From NCBI GenBank assembly GCA_051294375.1, contig CM119263.1, positions 25,696,436 to 25,760,435 of the forward strand: 64,000 nucleotides of DNA, given 5' to 3'. This document shows, in pieces, positions 14,071 through 25,644 of the stretch (its first letter is position 1; every line of letters begins with the position of its first letter). The notes under the pieces were generated by a model. That model did no database searches and was not told where the DNA came from. It saw only the letters and a program-made list of their open reading frames with translations. This DNA comes from Paraspadella gotoi. Lineage: Eukaryota > Chaetognatha. The position numbers and the translations under genes are program-made.

Positions 14071-14442
14071 CCTTTCCCCGTTTATCTCTCTCAATCTTCA
14101 TCTTGATTTCGTCAACAAATTCAATTTCTTCCTCCCAATTTTTACCTCGCAAAATTGTTACATTTATTTTATTTGTTACAAGAACAAATTTCGTTTACCT
14201 CTGTTGATGACAACTTAATTGCCACCAATAAACCGCGAAAAGAATTAAAAACAACATTGTCAACAACAAACGATGTCGTATGCATTCCTAAAATATAACT
14301 AAATCGTTTTATAAACGCATAAAATAAAATTGATACAGGCTTACAGCTAAAAAGCACTAAGTCCGCTTTTTTTTATTTTCAAAACAATTCTCATCAAAAA
14401 GAAAACAAAGGAATTTGTTTTGTTTTCCGCGTCTCCGCCGCC
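12912..14442. other. HSP70 3' flank and CT/GA microsatellites with a second N gap
   Basis: No gene seen. The 3' UTR of HSP70 probably lies at 12912-13110. Long CT runs lie at 13655-13725 and 13790-13860, and GA runs at 13965-13995 and 14034-14067 flank 35 N at 13999-14033. Long open frames here are dipeptide repeats of Ser/Leu or Arg/Glu and do not indicate coding. Confidence 0.7.
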
Positions 14443-15234
14443 ATGGGCGCTGACGCCAGTCGCCCCTCGGCCTTCTCTCGGTTTCGTTCTCGCCCAAAAC
14501 GCGAGCTCCACGCGTCGATGCCGTGTTTGGCGCTCGCCGGCGTCGACCACGCCCTCGATCAAGAATTCGACGTCACGGATCCCTCGGCGTCGCGGGAAGT
14601 GACGTTAACGAGGCCCACGTTGACGCGGGAGGACGCCGGTAGACGTAGGGGTGGCGCCATTACGCGTCACGCAAGCGTGGCGCAGCTAGAAGACATTGGA
14701 CGAAGAGAGGTCGGCGGCGCGATGAAAGATTTTGACGTCGAAGCGCGACGCCGGACATCGAGCGTCGTTGATCGGTTCCGGACGGCGCCTTTTGAAGACG
14801 TATCACGCGACGACGGCGCCGGGCGTCGTTCCGATCGCGTCGCCGGATTCTTCGAGAGATTCGCGACGTCGAAGCCGACGAAAAACGGCGCCGGAAAACG
14901 AGAGCCGACGCGGAAATTGGAACCGGAAATCGCGGACGCCGAGAAAGAGGAATTCGTCACGAACGAAGAGAGAGTCTCGCACTTTTTGACGAATCCGCGA
15001 GCGAACGGCGTCACGGGTAACGGAATCCTCGCCACGCCCATCGGCGCCGCCGCCACCGTGGCTCAAGTTCACGACGTCCCGCCTCCTTCTTACACTCCGC
15101 CTCCTCCTCATCTTCCTCCCTCGCCTCCTCCTCCTCCGCACCAATCGGTTCGCGCCGCTCCTCCTCCCTCTTCCCCCTCTCCTCCTCCTCTTCCTCGGGG
15201 TCCGATGCCAGACGAGGCTTCCTCGCAGATGCCA
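14443..15234 (+). CDS. First exon of an unrecognised protein with an N-myristoylation motif
   Basis: The ATG at 14443 sits in a perfect Kozak context (GCCGCCATGG) and encodes MGADASRP. Gly2 with Ser6 is a classical N-myristoylation signal, pointing to membrane attachment. About 264 residues follow: basic and disordered first, then a proline-rich stretch (PPPSYTPPPP and similar). The exon probably ends at CCAG|GTGCGG (phase 1). It can be spliced in phase to an exon at 16175-16629, which reads IERIDEIAASPTGLEPESRL, then a T-rich run and an Arg/Lys/Glu coiled coil, and ends GGAG|GTAAAC, again phase 1. I recognise no domain. The product could be an independent gene ending through small exons at about 17027-17106 and 17451-17490, or the N-terminus of the transglutaminase downstream, whose first exon accepts phase 1 at 18384. 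Confidence 0.5.
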
Positions 15235-15399
15235 GGTGCGGAAATTCATTAACATTAATGAAGAGACGAACTTTGGAGAATCTCGGGAAAAGGAGGGGGA
15301 GTGGGGGGGGAGTGGGCAGAGAGAGGGGAGGAGGGGGAAGAAGAGGTCAGGAGAGATAAGGGGAGAAAATGAGGGGTGGAGAGAAAAGAGTCAAGGATG

Positions 15400-15709
15400 A
15401 AAGCAAAATAGGAAATAGGAGTCGAGCAGTCGGAACGCTAAGTTTGAAAAAAAAGGGGGGGTAAGGAAAGAAAGAAATAAAAGAAATAAAAGGAAAAAGT
15501 AAGGATGAAAAAAAAAAGAAAGAAAGAAAGAAAGAAAAAAAGAAAGAAAGAAAGAAAGAAAGAAAGAACGAAAGAACGAAAGAACGAAAGAACGAAGGAA
15601 AGAAGTAAAGCGTAGAATGAGTACGCCAATTCCCACTAACTCACTTTTGCTTGCAAAAAACTGTTTTATTCTGTTTTCTCTCTGTTTCCTCGCTCTCCTC
15701 TCTCTCTCT

Positions 15710-15740
<31 letters not shown>

Positions 15741-15970
15741 CTCTCTCTCTTCTCTTCTCTCACTATTTTCTAATCCCAAAGTTAAGCCAGACCGACGAAA
15801 AATGCCGAAAGATTTACCCAAGTAGAGTCACTACCTTTCTTCCTCCCTTTCTCTCACTCATCTCTCTGCTCTCTCTCTCTCTCTCTCTCTCTCGCTCTTA
15901 TCTCTGTTTTTCTCTCCCTTTTTTTTAATTATTTCGGTTTTTGTCGGCTCTTCGCAGCCAAGTGTAACAA
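15400..15970. repeat. GAAA and CT microsatellites in an intron
   Basis: A GAAA array with interspersed GAAC lies at about 15518-15605, and CT-rich tracts lie at 15695-15770 and 15865-15895. They lie between the putative exons at 14443-15234 and 16175-16629. Confidence 0.8.
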
Positions 15971-16066
15971 TGCGGCATCAAGCCAAGTTGGGTCTTGAAC
16001 CTCGAGGGGGGAAACCTTTTCGGGTCTTGGGAATTTGATCCTCGCAGCGGCGGCGACTGGTCGCGT

Positions 16067-16068
<2 letters not shown>

Positions 16069-16154
<86 letters not shown>
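16069..16154 (+). repeat. (GA)n microsatellite, about 86 bases
   Basis: Uninterrupted GA dinucleotides directly 5' of a splice acceptor (CTCGTTTTAG at 16165-16174). Length variation here would change the distance to that acceptor. Confidence 0.95.
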
Positions 16155-16156
<2 letters not shown>

Positions 16157-16174
16157 AATTTCTCGTTTTAGTCA

Positions 16175-16629
16175 TCGAGAGAATCGACGAAATCGCGGCG
16201 TCTCCGACGGGACTCGAACCCGAGTCGCGATTGCTCGAGAAAAGCGGCGAAATGGTAAAGAATTCTGAGGCTCGAAAATCTGGGGAGAGCGATCGCGAGG
16301 GGGCGACGACGACGACGACCATGGCGACGACTATGACGTCAACGGTCACGGAGGCGTTTTTCGACAGCGCCGCTGACCGCGCGGCCGCGTCCGAAGACCG
16401 TCGATCGGCCGAGGCGCGAGAAGCGAAGCGTCGCGAAAAAGAGCGCCGAAAGCGGGAAAGAAGTCAGAGACCAAAGGCGTCGGAAGAAGGCAATGGCGGC
16501 GCCGGCGTCGTAGGCAAAACAGCGTCGTTTTCATCCATTACGTCATCGGGGTCGAATTCCACTGCGCCGGAACCGGAACAACACCCCGAGGCGATCTTCA
16601 GCGCCGATGGGAGACGCGGAGAAAACGGA
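16175..16629 (+). CDS. Second exon of the unrecognised 14443 gene
   Basis: The frame is open from the acceptor at 16174 through a coiled-coil segment (SAEAREAKRREKERRKRERS) to the donor GGAG|GTAAAC. Incoming phase 1 matches the exon ending at 15234. The sequence resembling a tRNA B box at 16200-16222 (GACTCGAACCCGAGT) is coding here (PTGLEPES). Function unknown; probably disordered and coiled coil. Confidence 0.45.
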
Positions 16630-18383
16630 GGTAAACGTAACTAACGAGCCTCGTTATGGAAACATGTTTTAAACAAAAGGACATCGATGAATTAAAAAAA
16701 TATTTCTTAGTTCGAAGCGCCAAGAAAAAAAAAGAAAATAAACACGGGGAAAAGGGAAAACAATGTTTTGTTTAACTTAAGCTAAAACGCAAAAGTTGAT
16801 TCTAACTTGTTGGTTTAAGGAGGAAAATCCGGGAAGCCATTTCTTTGCACAAGGATTTTTTTTCCCTTTTTCTTTTGCCCCCTGCCTTAATAATTCTCCT
16901 TTCTTCTTTCATTTTTCGGAGAAATTGGTTTTCTTCGCGTTATTGGTAATATTGAATGGATCTAATGTCGTAATTATCTTCAATACATTTGTGCCCCACG
17001 ATTAGGTTACAGTGACAGTGCAGGAGTAAAAAGAAGCCAGACCTCTATTCCAAGCAATGCCTCTCAAGATTCTTCTACCAATTCCTCTGACGAAAAAGAA
17101 TTGAGGTTTTAGTTTTTTTTTATATATTTTTAAATTTTTTATCCACAAATTGGATTTTTTTTTCTCTCGATTTTATTGACTCAAGTGAAGGAATTTTTTC
17201 ATTCCACTTGGATGACAACATTGTGTCAATGAATGGAAAAAGTGAAATTTTGCCAATTCAAAGGGAATTTAGTTTTATTAAGTTTTTTCTTTCAAAATTT
17301 TCAAATGATAAGCATTAAGCAGTGGCTGAAAATTTTAGCTTGTAAATAAAATCATTTGTTGACGATGCCTAAAAAACATGATGTTAAAGAAAAACTAGAA
17401 AAACCACTTGAATTTTAGTATGTATATACTTTTTTTCAAATCGACAGAACAGAAAAAGAATTGAACCACAACAACAACTACTAAAATCGATTTCGTATCA
17501 TCTTTCCGCTTTGTCTTAGACTTAACAGCGATCAATTAAATCCTCAATTGGCAAGACGTAGTACGAAAAGAGAAAAGGTTCCAGCAAAATGCCACAGGCC
17601 GTGGGATACTGCGTGGGTTGAAAAGGCAAAAGGGGTAGCGAAAGCCTCGTCCCCTTTACTTAAGTTCAATTGCCCAGGAAATATCCGACAACATTGCCGG
17701 CTTTTCTCTATTTTTTGGCCAAACTACTTTTTTTTCAAGAGTAATTTTAAACTTTGAAAAAAAAATTTATAAAAACAAAAAAAAATCAAGACTAAAACGG
17801 ATCTATGATAAATTTTATTAAACTTTTATCGCTCACAAAGACATTTTTTCTTCTTTTTTAGTATTTTCAAATATTTTTCAAAAATTATCTTGCCATTTGT
17901 GTTAGGCTTACAAAATAGACGTCTACAGGTCAAAATTAAAAGTCTTATTTGTTCAACGAAAATACTTTGGCTCTCAGCTCATTTAAAATAGCTTTTTCAG
18001 TTTTAATCATAAAAAATGAAAATATTTTTTTAATTAAATTCTCAAAATAGTTTTTGAGAGCGAATATCCATTTATTTGTTGCTTAGGTAAGATTTATGCT
18101 TCAAGTTTTTAGTTCGGTAGAAATAAGCATAAGAAATAACACACGAAATTTAACACTACAGAAATATTAAATTCTACGTTTAAAACTATAATACGGTAGG
18201 ACGTAAATTATATTAATAGCTATTTTAATCAAATATATGATTGCAATAAAATTATAAAATTTACCTTGATCTGACAGAAAATGCTATATCGATATCCACT
18301 TCTCGAACATAACCAATTTTGAACCCACCAATTAACTTACCACCTAATCCCCTTCCAACCCTCACCTCACCTTTCTTCCGCAG
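16630..18383. other. Intron or intergenic AT-rich DNA with two possible small exons
   Basis: A serine-rich segment at about 17027-17106 (RSQTSIPSNASQDSSTNSSD) is preceded by GTGCAG and followed by GAG|GTTTTA. It fits phase 1 in and phase 2 out. A segment starting at 17451 after ATCGACAG could close the frame with NHNNNYY and a stop. Neither is strong. The rest is AT-rich with T-runs and no gene. Confidence 0.35.
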
Positions 18384-18787
18384 CCGCTCCTCCGCGCCCG
18401 CCGCATCGCCCTCTCGCGTCGCCGCCGTTTCGCAGTTGCGAGCCTCCGCCGTTTCGACAGTCGCCGCCGCCGCCGCCGCAGAACCCGCAGCAGCCTCTTC
18501 GAGCCTCGAGGGGGTCGCATCCCGCCTTCTCCGCATCTGCGTCGTTCCCTTTTCCATCGTCGTCGCTGTCGTCGTCGTCGTCGTCGGACTTTCGCGCCGC
18601 GGAGGAAAACTCTTCGACTGCGCGGAATTTCTATCTGGTTTCCTCACCTACGTCTCCGCCGACTCCTCCGAGCCCGCTCTCCCAACTCTCTCGTCGACGG
18701 TTCGATCTATCGACCTCTTACTTTTTCCCGTCGTCGGCTTTTCCGCCCGGCGCCCTCTGCCCGACCTTCTTCCAGGGTCAGCCGATC
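18384..18787 (+). other. In-frame proline/serine-rich extension of the transglutaminase first exon
   Basis: From the acceptor CTTTCTTCCGCAG at 18371-18383 the frame runs without a stop into the Met at 18788. It reads as Pro-rich (PPPPQNPQQPLRA) and Ser-rich (SSSLSSSSSS) sequence. The same bases are open in another frame (18319-19212), as expected of GC-rich DNA, so openness is weak evidence. The acceptor and phase 1 entry favour coding. Confidence 0.45.
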
Positions 18788-20551
18788 ATGAGCATTCCGC
18801 GACCTCACACTCGCTCTTCAAACGACACCGCGGATCCAGCAACGTCGCCGACGAGCGGTTTCGGCGAAGTGCCCTACGGAAAGCGTCAATCCGCACCGTT
18901 TTCCGGCAACGCTTCCGAGCTGCAGCGGGAGCCGCGGAGCGGACCGTCGACGGCGAGCTTGTCCTCCTCCAACGCCTTCGGGATTTCTGCCGGGGAAGAA
19001 GTCGTCGCCCCGAGTTGGTCGTCACCGAATTCTCAGCCGGCGAATCCTCCGCCGAGCAGCCCGACCGACCCTTCCGCTCCAGGCGGCCCCATTGTGGCCA
19101 AGATGGCCGAGCTCAACGTCCACGCACCTCGCGGCGGAACCTGGCGCCGCAATCGTCGCGCCCCCAGTCGGCCCATGTGGTGGGGCGCCGACGGCGGCGG
19201 TGGTGGCGGTGACGCCTCCGCCAGCCAGGCAAACCAGATTATCCGCGTGCGTAGCCTCGACCTCAAGATCCTTCAGAACGCGCAGGCGCACCACACGGAC
19301 AAGTTTGAAAAATGCTACCCGCGCAACGACGAAGTCAACTGGCGCCGCTTGGAGCCTAATTTGGTAATCAGGCGTGGTCAGACCTTCGAGATGGAGATCA
19401 TCTTCGACAGGCCCTTCAACGAGGAGACGGACGACATCCAGCTCGTCTTCGAGATCGGCGACTTCCCGCAGATGAGCAAGGGAACCCTCGTAAAGATCGT
19501 CGTCTCCAAGGCCGACGTGCCCAAGACGTGGGCGGCGCAACTCCGCGGTAATACCGGCAATCAGGTTCAGCTTGCAGTCATGACCCCGCCTACTTGCATC
19601 ATCGGCAAGTGGGCGCTGCACGTGGAGACGATGCGAAAGACGTGGGGCGACTCGTTCCAGGTGCAGAGGTATCGTTACTCCAGTCCAGTCTACATCCTCT
19701 TCAACGCTTGGGCGCCGGATGATCAGGTGAGCAGTATAAACAACGTTACATTAATGTTATAAGTATTTTTTAGTAAATTGTTGACAGATATAGTTATAAG
19801 GATTAATAATGAAGTTAATCTAAAATTAGAATTAAATACCCAAAGTAAATAAATTTTCATAAGTTTCATTACTTTCGCGGAAGTACATTAGTTATTGTCT
19901 CATTAGAAAAATGTATGAAAAGCAAATAATTTTGAAAATTAGATCATCAGCAATGCTGACAGCATCATTCATCAACTAATTTATTCTTAATGAAACGACC
20001 AGGTCTTCATGGCGAGCGAAGAGGAAAAAGCCGAGTACGTCCTCAACGACGTCGGTAAGATGTTCACCGGCAACTACAAGCAGATTGGCGCCAAGCCCTG
20101 GAACTTCGGCATGCACGAGGACCCGACGCTGGACTGCACACTCTACCTGCTAGACCGCGGAGAGCTGAGCTACGCAGTCCGCGGCAGCGCCGCGTTCGTA
20201 GCCAGGAAGCTGTCGGCGATGGTCAACTCGCAGGACGACGAAGGCCTCATCATTGGCAACTGGTCCAACGACTACTCCGACGGGACGGCGCCGGGCGCTT
20301 GGACTGGCAGTCACGCCATCATGGACGAGTTTTGGAGGACGAGAATGCCTGTAAAATACGGGCAGTGCTGGGTCTACGCAGGTACGTTCGACTGTTTGGT
20401 ACTAAAAGCTCACAAAATAGAATTTGTGTGAGAAATAAAAGAGATATATTCCGTTTCTGTTCATCCTTTTTTATATCTTTTCACCAAACATTCGAATTCC
20501 AGGTGCAATTCAGAAATTCCCTCTTTTGTTTATTCTTATTTTCCTTCTTAT

Positions 20552-20588
<37 letters not shown>

Positions 20589-23346
20589 TTCCCTCCAGGA
20601 GTTCTAAACACAGTCTGCCGCACAGTGGGCATCCCCACGCGATGCACGAGCAATTACGCCTCGGCCCACGACACTGACGCGACCATCACCATAGACATCC
20701 ATTGGGGAGAAGACGATCGACCCATCGATTATTTGAACAGGGACTCAATCTGGAACTTTCATGTCTGGAACGAGGTAAGAAGAGAATTTCTTTTATTTTT
20801 TTAAATAAACGGAATCCGATCTGCAAGTGCAAAGATTTAAATTTTAAGATTTGTTCTCGACATGAGACTTGGCTTTAATTTTCGGTGCTCTTCTTCATTT
20901 TCACTCCACAATTAATCATTATCACTTCCTTTGAAAAATATTTGAATTATCCTTGTAAATCATTTGTATTTTACTTTTGTTTATCAAATATAGCCTTGAG
21001 AAATCATGTTAAAAATTTTGTGACTATCACGAAATATCTGGTCCATAAGATATAATAAAAAAATCTTAAAAGTATAGTGATCTCGCCAGACTTTACTATT
21101 AAAGAAAATTAATGAAAAAATCCATAAAAAAACTAATGATTGATGCAAATACGAATTATTAATATAATAGTAATTAATTGATATAATAATAATTGATTGA
21201 TTAATAGTAATTGATTGATGTAATAATAATTAATAGATATAATAGTAATAGATTGATGTAATCGTAATAGATTGATGTAATCGTAATAGATTAATATAAT
21301 CGTAATAAATGTAATAATAATTGATTGATGAATAGTAATTGATTGATATTGATTAATTGATAGATTAATATTAATAATTAATTAATATAGTAATTAATTG
21401 ATTGCTGTAATATTAATTGATTGATGTAATAGTAATTGATTAATGTAATAATAATCAATTAATATAATGTTTTTATATAAAAATTGTTTTATAAATAAAA
21501 TATAAACAAATGCGTGTAGCAATACAAAACAACAATTTAAAAAACCTCAATAATGAGAAGCTATATCTAAATTTTTAACTTCCTATGATATCACACTTTT
21601 ATAAGAATTAATTTATAATAGTTTTTATATAAAAAATAAATATATTTGTTTTGTAAATAAAACATAAATAAATATGTGTAGAAATATAAAATGTGTGAAT
21701 CTAAAAAATCTTGCAGATTAAAAGCTATATCTAAATTTTTAGCTTCCTATGGTTATACAATTTTACAATTTCCAATTATAAAAAACGTAACGATGACGGT
21801 CACAAAGAAGCGGAAGCGAACCAACATCTCGCCCAAGACGGACCTTAGCCCGTCTGGCGAGATAAAAATGAAGCTAAAACCAGTTATATCTCTCTCATCC
21901 TCCCGCTATCTCAGGGTTGGATGAAAAGGCCCGACCTCCCCGCCGAGTACAGCGGCTGGCAGGTGATCGACTCCACCCCACAAGAAACTTCGGAAGGCAT
22001 CTACTGCGTCGGCCCGACCTCCTGCCAGGCCATCAAGACGGGTCAGATCCAGCTGGCTTACGATGGGCCCTTCGTCTTCGCCGAGGTCAACTCGGACAAG
22101 TGGCACTGGCGGTGACCGCTACGGCAACTACAGCAAGATGATGATCGAAAAAGACCAGGTCGGCATGATGATGTGCACCAAGCAGCTTGGCGGCTTGGCG
22201 GGCCCGCTCTCGTTCCCACCGGACGGCGACCAGGACCTGGTCAACATCTCCGCCAGTACAAGTTTATGGAGGGAACGAACGACGAGCGGCGCTCCGTCTT
22301 CGCCGCCGTCGAACGCGGCGCCCGCCCGTACGCCTACGTCAACGAGGCCGAGTACGCGGCCCATCGCATGGGCCGGATGGCGTTGGCGCCAAAAGCAGAG
22401 GATGTCGTTTTCAAGATCGAGACGAAGGACTTCATACTCGTCGGCCAGGACTTTCAGGTGGCGCTGAAGGTGCAGAACGCTTCCGGACACAAGAGGAAGG
22501 TCGAGTGCACGCTCTTTATTCAGGTGACAGAAATTTTTATTTTATTTTTTTGACATATATTTCAACATTTATTTTCTATATAAACGTAAATAAAATTTTT
22601 AAAATGCCCTAAAATTATCCAAGAATGATGCCTTATGAAAAATGTACCGAATATGCGCCTTTTTTGTTGTTTTCTTGTCGTACAATAAGCACAGGCATGA
22701 TCTTTTCTTTAAAAATCCAATTAAAAAATGAGGAAAAAAATTGTATGCAGTCGTGCTTCTACACTGGAGTTCCTGTGGATATGGTCAAAAAAGAAAAGTA
22801 CAGTCTGGAGCTCCCCCCTGAAGCCAGCTCGGAATGCGTCCTACACGTCTCTACTCAGGAATACTTGGACCTCCTCGTGGACCAGTATTCCATGAGGATC
22901 TATGCTCTGGCCAGAGTGGAGGAGACCAAGCAGATCTACGCCAAGCAGGACGATTTTAGGTTGCGGAGACCCGATCTTAGGATGGAGGCGAAGGTGAGTA
23001 AGCAGGAGAAAAATATTTTTAAAAAGTAAATAAGCAAAAAAAACAATCATAACAGGGCGAAACGAAAGTGGGCGTGCCCTTCGACGTGACTATCGCCTTC
23101 GTGAACCCGCTCCCGAGGACGCTCCGCCGCGCCGAGTTCCGCGTAGACGGCTCTGGCCTGACGAAGCCCAAAATCGTGGCCCACGGTGACGTCGGCGCCG
23201 GGCGCGAGGCCCGAGTAACCGTAAAGATTACCCCGCAGCGCAGCGGCGACCGAACCCTCATCGCTTCCTTCTCCTCCTCCATCCTGGAAGACGTCACGGG
23301 ATACTTGAGATTGAGAGTGGCGCCGCCCTCCACCGAGAGACTTTGA
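18788..23346 (+). CDS. Transglutaminase (six exons, one carrying two compensating frameshifts)
   Basis: Exons 18788-19726, 20003-20381, 20599-20774, 21915-22523, 22751-22993 and 23056-23346, all with GT..AG borders and matching phases; nominally 878 residues. Domain order is that of animal transglutaminases: a disordered N-terminus, a beta-sandwich ([14 protein letters not shown]), the catalytic core and two beta-barrels. The triad is visible: Cys435 in YGQCWVYAG, His494 in FHVWNE and Asp517 in [11 protein letters not shown], spaced as in human TG2. The enzyme makes calcium-dependent glutamyl-lysine crosslinks. The frame is open upstream to a good splice acceptor at 18383, so the protein may be longer and proline-rich at its start. 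Around 22112 a one-base gain creates a TGA (WHWR*), and near 22250 a one-base loss restores the frame before [13 protein letters not shown]. Either these are sequence errors or the allele is damaged. Strand and identity are certain; the start is not. Confidence 0.88.
21130..21475. repeat. AT-rich degenerate tandem repeat (TAATTGATTGATG-type)
   Basis: About 345 bases of irregularly repeated units of 17-22 bases built from TAATAGTAATTGATTGATG in the intron before the fourth listed transglutaminase exon. Confidence 0.7.
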
Positions 23347-23894
23347 CGGGATGTGACGTAAGAGGTCTCCAAAAAAGAATTCGCGAGTGGGTTTTTATTT
23401 TTTCTCTTTTTGAATGTGTAAATATAAAGAGAAGAGTGGGCTCTTTATTAGTCACGCTTGTCGAAGGGATCAAGAAGTGGATGAGGGGAAATTAGGAAAA
23501 GTTTCGTGAAAACTAAACTTTTTTTTTCTTTGCTTTGATTTTTGTACGCAACTGCTGAAAAAGAAATTTTCATTCTTCTTTCACTTTAGGTTCGCTGAAG
23601 AAATAAAAAATAGCAAAATATCTAACTACGAAGCGCTTCGTAATAATTTTTGGAAATCAGTTAGTTCTATGTAGCTGAGATCATCATCTTCTCCAGTAAA
23701 ATATTATTTAGAAGCAAAACGAAAAGTTTAATAGGCTTCAACAACGAATAGCTTTTTTTAAATATATAAAAACGGACATGTTTTGACTCTTGTTTTGGGA
23801 GTCTTCATCAGCGATTGTGAATTCAGAGTTTCTTTATTTTTTTCACTTACTTACACTTACCTTATCTAATATATATCCCTCGCTTTTTCTTTCT

Positions 23895-23946
<52 letters not shown>

Positions 23947-24003
23947 TCAACTTAACCGGTCCTGATATCTGACCACTATCCTTCCCTACATTCTTTGTCG
24001 GTA

Positions 24004-24040
<37 letters not shown>

Positions 24041-24303
24041 TATATATATATCTCTTTTTCTCTCTCTCACTCAACATTGTTTTGTTAATTCAGAGTTTGC
24101 TTTTTCTACAAGAGTCCAATCTTATCCGTTTTTATGTAAATATTAAAAACAAACTATTAAACTTTTCGTTTTTCTACTTAATGCAAAACACAACGAAGAG
24201 AGAGAAATAAGACGATAGTTAATATATTAATTAATTTTTAAATTACGGAATAATATTCCGTGGAATATTTAATTTTAAGAGAATCCATTATCGTCTGGAT
24301 GGT
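23347..24303. other. Intergenic spacer with CT and TA microsatellites
   Basis: Convergent 3' flanks of the transglutaminase (plus) and NIPSNAP (minus). CT repeats lie at 23898-23942 and TA repeats at 24008-24050. Bases 23765-23820 carry a GTTTTGACTC..GAGTCTTCATCAGCG motif shared with the foldback element at 38547-39250. No gene seen. Confidence 0.6.
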
Positions 24304-25230
24304 TCACTGCATCGGCGAACATTTTGTTGAGCGTAGCAAATATCTCGCTTCCTCCGTTTCTAAGGGAGCAACAGCGCGGGAAGCCGAAACAAAGGCAGAA
24401 CTTTTCGACAGGAATTGTAATCCTTCGTTCCGGGAGTCAAGATCCTAACATACGATTAGAATTTAACTAATGACGAAATTTGTTGTCGGACAGAAAACGG
24501 CTAAGAAACTCACCTTGTACTGCCACAATTGATAAGCTCTGTTGAGTTTTCCGAAGAGGGGAAAGAAAATCCCTAGGGCTCTTCCCGAGTATTCCTTCAA
24601 GACGTTTTCTTTGACACGAGACGCTGTCGAGAAAGGGCGCGCCCATTGAGAATCCGGTTTCATTCGGGTCACCTGCAGCTCGTAGGTCCCGTTGGAGCTG
24701 GGAAACTCTAGCTCCCAATCGTCGAGTAGCTTTAGTAGAACGCTATCTTCCCCTTGTACCATGGCTCCGAGACGATTAGAGCGCCAATTGGCAGAATTCT
24801 TAAAGGCGTGACCCCGAGAGGCGGCGCGACGAGCTTCGAAGCGTTCCCGAAGACCTGCTCGACCAGGTAAAAATCAATTCACTTTAAAAAGTTAAAAAGA
24901 AAACAGAGAAGGAAAACTCATGAATTCAAGCTACTTCAAGTCAAGTTCACCTCTGATCTGCCAGATGGTCCAGACCTCATTCAACTGGCCCCCGCCATCG
25001 ACGATCCACGCCCCCACGAGGGTCATTCCGTGATCGTAGATCTTGGGAATTTTCCGCCTCGCCTTCTCCGCCTTGGCGCTGTGTCCATCCGGTCGACGAC
25101 ACCCTTGGTCGATCACACCGAGAAACTCTTTGAAGAGGGCGGGCTTGACAACGAAGCGACGAAGCTCGTACAAACGGTCGCGAGAAATGCGTCCCACGTC
25201 GAACGGCGGCGCGAGGCGCTTGCGCGACAT
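24304..25230 (-). CDS. NIPSNAP family protein (three exons)
   Basis: Exons 25230-24951, 24854-24514 and 24444-24304 splice in phase (1, then 0) to give 253 residues. The two halves each form a NIPSNAP (dimeric alpha/beta barrel) domain. First half: LYELRRFVVKPALFKEFL, then LVGAWIVDGGGQLNEVWTIW. Second half: GTYELQVTRMKP, then GIFFPLFGKLNRAYQLWQYK, DLDSR. Length and the LNEVWTIW and LNRAYQLW motifs fit NIPSNAP3-like members, which are mostly mitochondrial; the basic N-terminus (MSRKRLAPPF) could be a targeting signal. The biochemical role of the family is poorly defined. Family identity is confident; the start Met is the first in frame but an upstream exon is possible. Confidence 0.85.
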
Positions 25231-25644
25231 CTTTGCCTGAGAAATTGACTCTCCATATGAGAACAGGGAGTGTCGTGAGGCAGTGTCAATTTTTTTTACG
25301 AACCTCGTCTTCGTCTTCGCTTGATTCCATCCCGCAATTAGCCGGGGGCTTAGAATCGCAGGCTTTCATTTTAGGATTCCAAAAAAGATTTCCTCGGCAG
25401 GTCATTCGACGACCGAGGCTGCCTGATCGAGGGAGTTTAGATCATGAGGCTCTTTGAGAGTATCAACTAGTAGTGAGTAAATAGTAAGACATACCTTTGT
25501 AATCGCATTGGAGGTAATCTTTACAATTGTTTTCAAATGCGAAAAAACCGTACTTTGGGCATGTGAATTCGGGCGTTTGCGTTGTCTAGAAATGTTTTTT
25601 TACATTTTTTATTAAATTCTGGTCTTCCCGGTCGGTTATTTTTA

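Noticed and set aside
13537-14207. Ser/Leu and Arg/Glu repeat frames
   Set aside because: They are translations of CT and GA microsatellites and cross an N gap.
16195-16225. tRNA-like motif GACTCGAACCCGAGTC
   Set aside because: It lies inside a frame that is open from a good splice acceptor and encodes PTGLEPES; no cloverleaf forms around it.
18319-19212. 297-codon plus-strand frame with poly-Ala
   Set aside because: It is an alternative frame over the transglutaminase first exon; only the other frame leads into conserved transglutaminase sequence.
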